From positions 1 through 12,918 of the forward strand of contig CAKSOR010000031.1 of NCBI GenBank assembly GCA_934477985.1: a stretch of 12,918 nt of DNA, given 5' to 3'. Position 1 is the first letter of the stretch, and each line of letters starts with the position of its first letter. This document shows, piece after piece, positions 12,370-12,918 of this stretch. The translations under genes and the position numbers were made by a program. Below the pieces are notes generated by a model. That model had not been told where the DNA came from, did not search any database, and saw nothing but the letters and a program-made list of their open reading frames with translations. This DNA comes from an uncultured Eubacteriales bacterium. Its GTDB lineage: Bacteria > Bacillota > Clostridia > Oscillospirales > CAG-272.

Positions 12370-12918
12370 TCAGTCCTCCTTGGTACGCAGACGCTTTATG
12401 AGCGCCTGAAGGTCGATATTCCGTGTGTCGCCGGTCTTTGAAGCCATCACCGAGGCGAGTCCGGCGGCGTTTCCGACCGCCATGCAGATGCGCATGACAC
12501 GGTACGAGGCGTGCGCGCGGTGATCGCCCGAGATGCACCGCCCGGCGGTCAGCAGGTTCGAAAGCCCCTTCGGGCAGAGCGAGCGATATGGAATGTCGTA
12601 GTTCTGCGCCCTGTGCGGACGCCCCTCGGTCTCGGACTGCCCCGCCCCGTTGGGATTGTGGATGTCAATGCAGAAATTCGCGTCGTGAACAATGGCGTCG
12701 TCGAACTTCCGCCCGGCGATCAGATCCTCCCCGGTCAGCACATAATCGCCGATGACGCGTCTGGACTCACGCACGCCGAGCGACGAAGCGCTCCCGGTCA
12801 CGCGGATGTTCTCAAACCCCGGCACATGCCTGCGCAGGAACTTCACGCAGGTCATCATCTGCTCGCGGAGCTCGACCTCGGCGTCGAACACAGCCTCGGG
12901 ATCGAGCGGCTTCACGTG
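12370..12918 (-). CDS. FAD-dependent oxidoreductase, C-terminal part (truncated by window edge)
   Basis: C-terminal part (about 182 residues) of an FAD-dependent oxidoreductase of the FAD_oxidored type (PF12831). Typical blocks are GVRESRRVIGDYVLT, FDDAIVHDANFCIDIHNPNG, YDIPYRSLCPKGLSNLLTAGRCIS and ASYRVMRICMAVGNAAGLAS; the last two form the closing part of the FAD-binding fold. The N-terminal GxGxxG Rossmann motif must lie beyond 12918, where the reading frame stays open; the GTG at 12915 is not a credible start. The substrate is unknown. Members often sit in carbohydrate-use clusters, and here the gene is translationally coupled to a binding lipoprotein, which fits. Family assignment rests on recognised motifs only. 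Confidence 0.83.
   Translation of the reverse strand, partial: HVKPLDPEAVFDAEVELREQMMTCVKFLRRHVPGFENIRVTGSASSLGVRESRRVIGDYVLTGEDLIAGRKFDDAIVHDANFCIDIHNPNGAGQSETEGRPHRAQNYDIPYRSLCPKGLSNLLTAGRCISGDHRAHASYRVMRICMAVGNAAGLASVMASKTGDTRNIDLQALIKRLRTKED

Overview
The window looks like a chromosomal segment of a spore-forming anaerobic Bacillota, most likely a gut Clostridia (Oscillospirales-like). The evidence is a SpoVAF-type GerA-family germination protein, consensus sigma-A promoters (TTGACA, 17 bp, TATAAT), strong GGAGG ribosome binding sites, Thr/Glu/Pro-rich lipoproteins, an iron-dependent alcohol dehydrogenase, and GC-rich third codon positions. The taxonomic call is inference; no rRNA or tRNA gene lies in the window.

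Layout. (1) 57-806 (-): a TtcA-type tRNA thiolase, enclosed by an inverted repeat of about 48 bp (1-48 and 957-1004). (2) 870-1334: a gene-free repeat mosaic with two tandem 73-bp units, two copies of a GC-rich hairpin and a reverse-oriented copy of a structured element. (3) 1335-3328 (+): a two-gene unit, an Amidase_3 cell-wall hydrolase followed by SpoVAF, probably for sporulation or germination. (4) 3318-4454 (-): a DUF3048 (YerB-like) lipoprotein that overlaps spoVAF tail to tail by 11 bp. (5) 4643-4921 (+): a small conserved-looking protein of unknown function, followed by the second copy of the element and a terminator. (6) 5091-5555 (-): a VanZ-family membrane protein. (7) 5766-9387 (+): a solute-binding lipoprotein and a divergent cytoplasmic GH92 (alpha-mannosidase-like) enzyme, followed by the third copy of the element and a bidirectional terminator. 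(8) 9536-10759 (-): an iron-containing alcohol dehydrogenase whose promoter carries a Rex-like palindrome. (9) 10935-12918 (-): a second solute-binding lipoprotein, translationally coupled to an FAD-dependent oxidoreductase cut by the right edge.

Together these suggest glycan or oligosaccharide capture (two paralogous binding lipoproteins without permeases in the window), intracellular trimming (GH92, perhaps the FAD enzyme), and fermentation with NADH reoxidation (alcohol dehydrogenase), next to a sporulation pair.

The most notable non-coding signal is a three-copy structured element. Its core is CTTGGGGGAATC, hairpin P1, GACCCGTTCG, hairpin P2, TCAC. Single-stranded parts are nearly invariant, while both hairpins change sequence but keep pairing. 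Two copies lie directly between a stop codon and an intrinsic terminator. I do not recognise it as a named RNA family.
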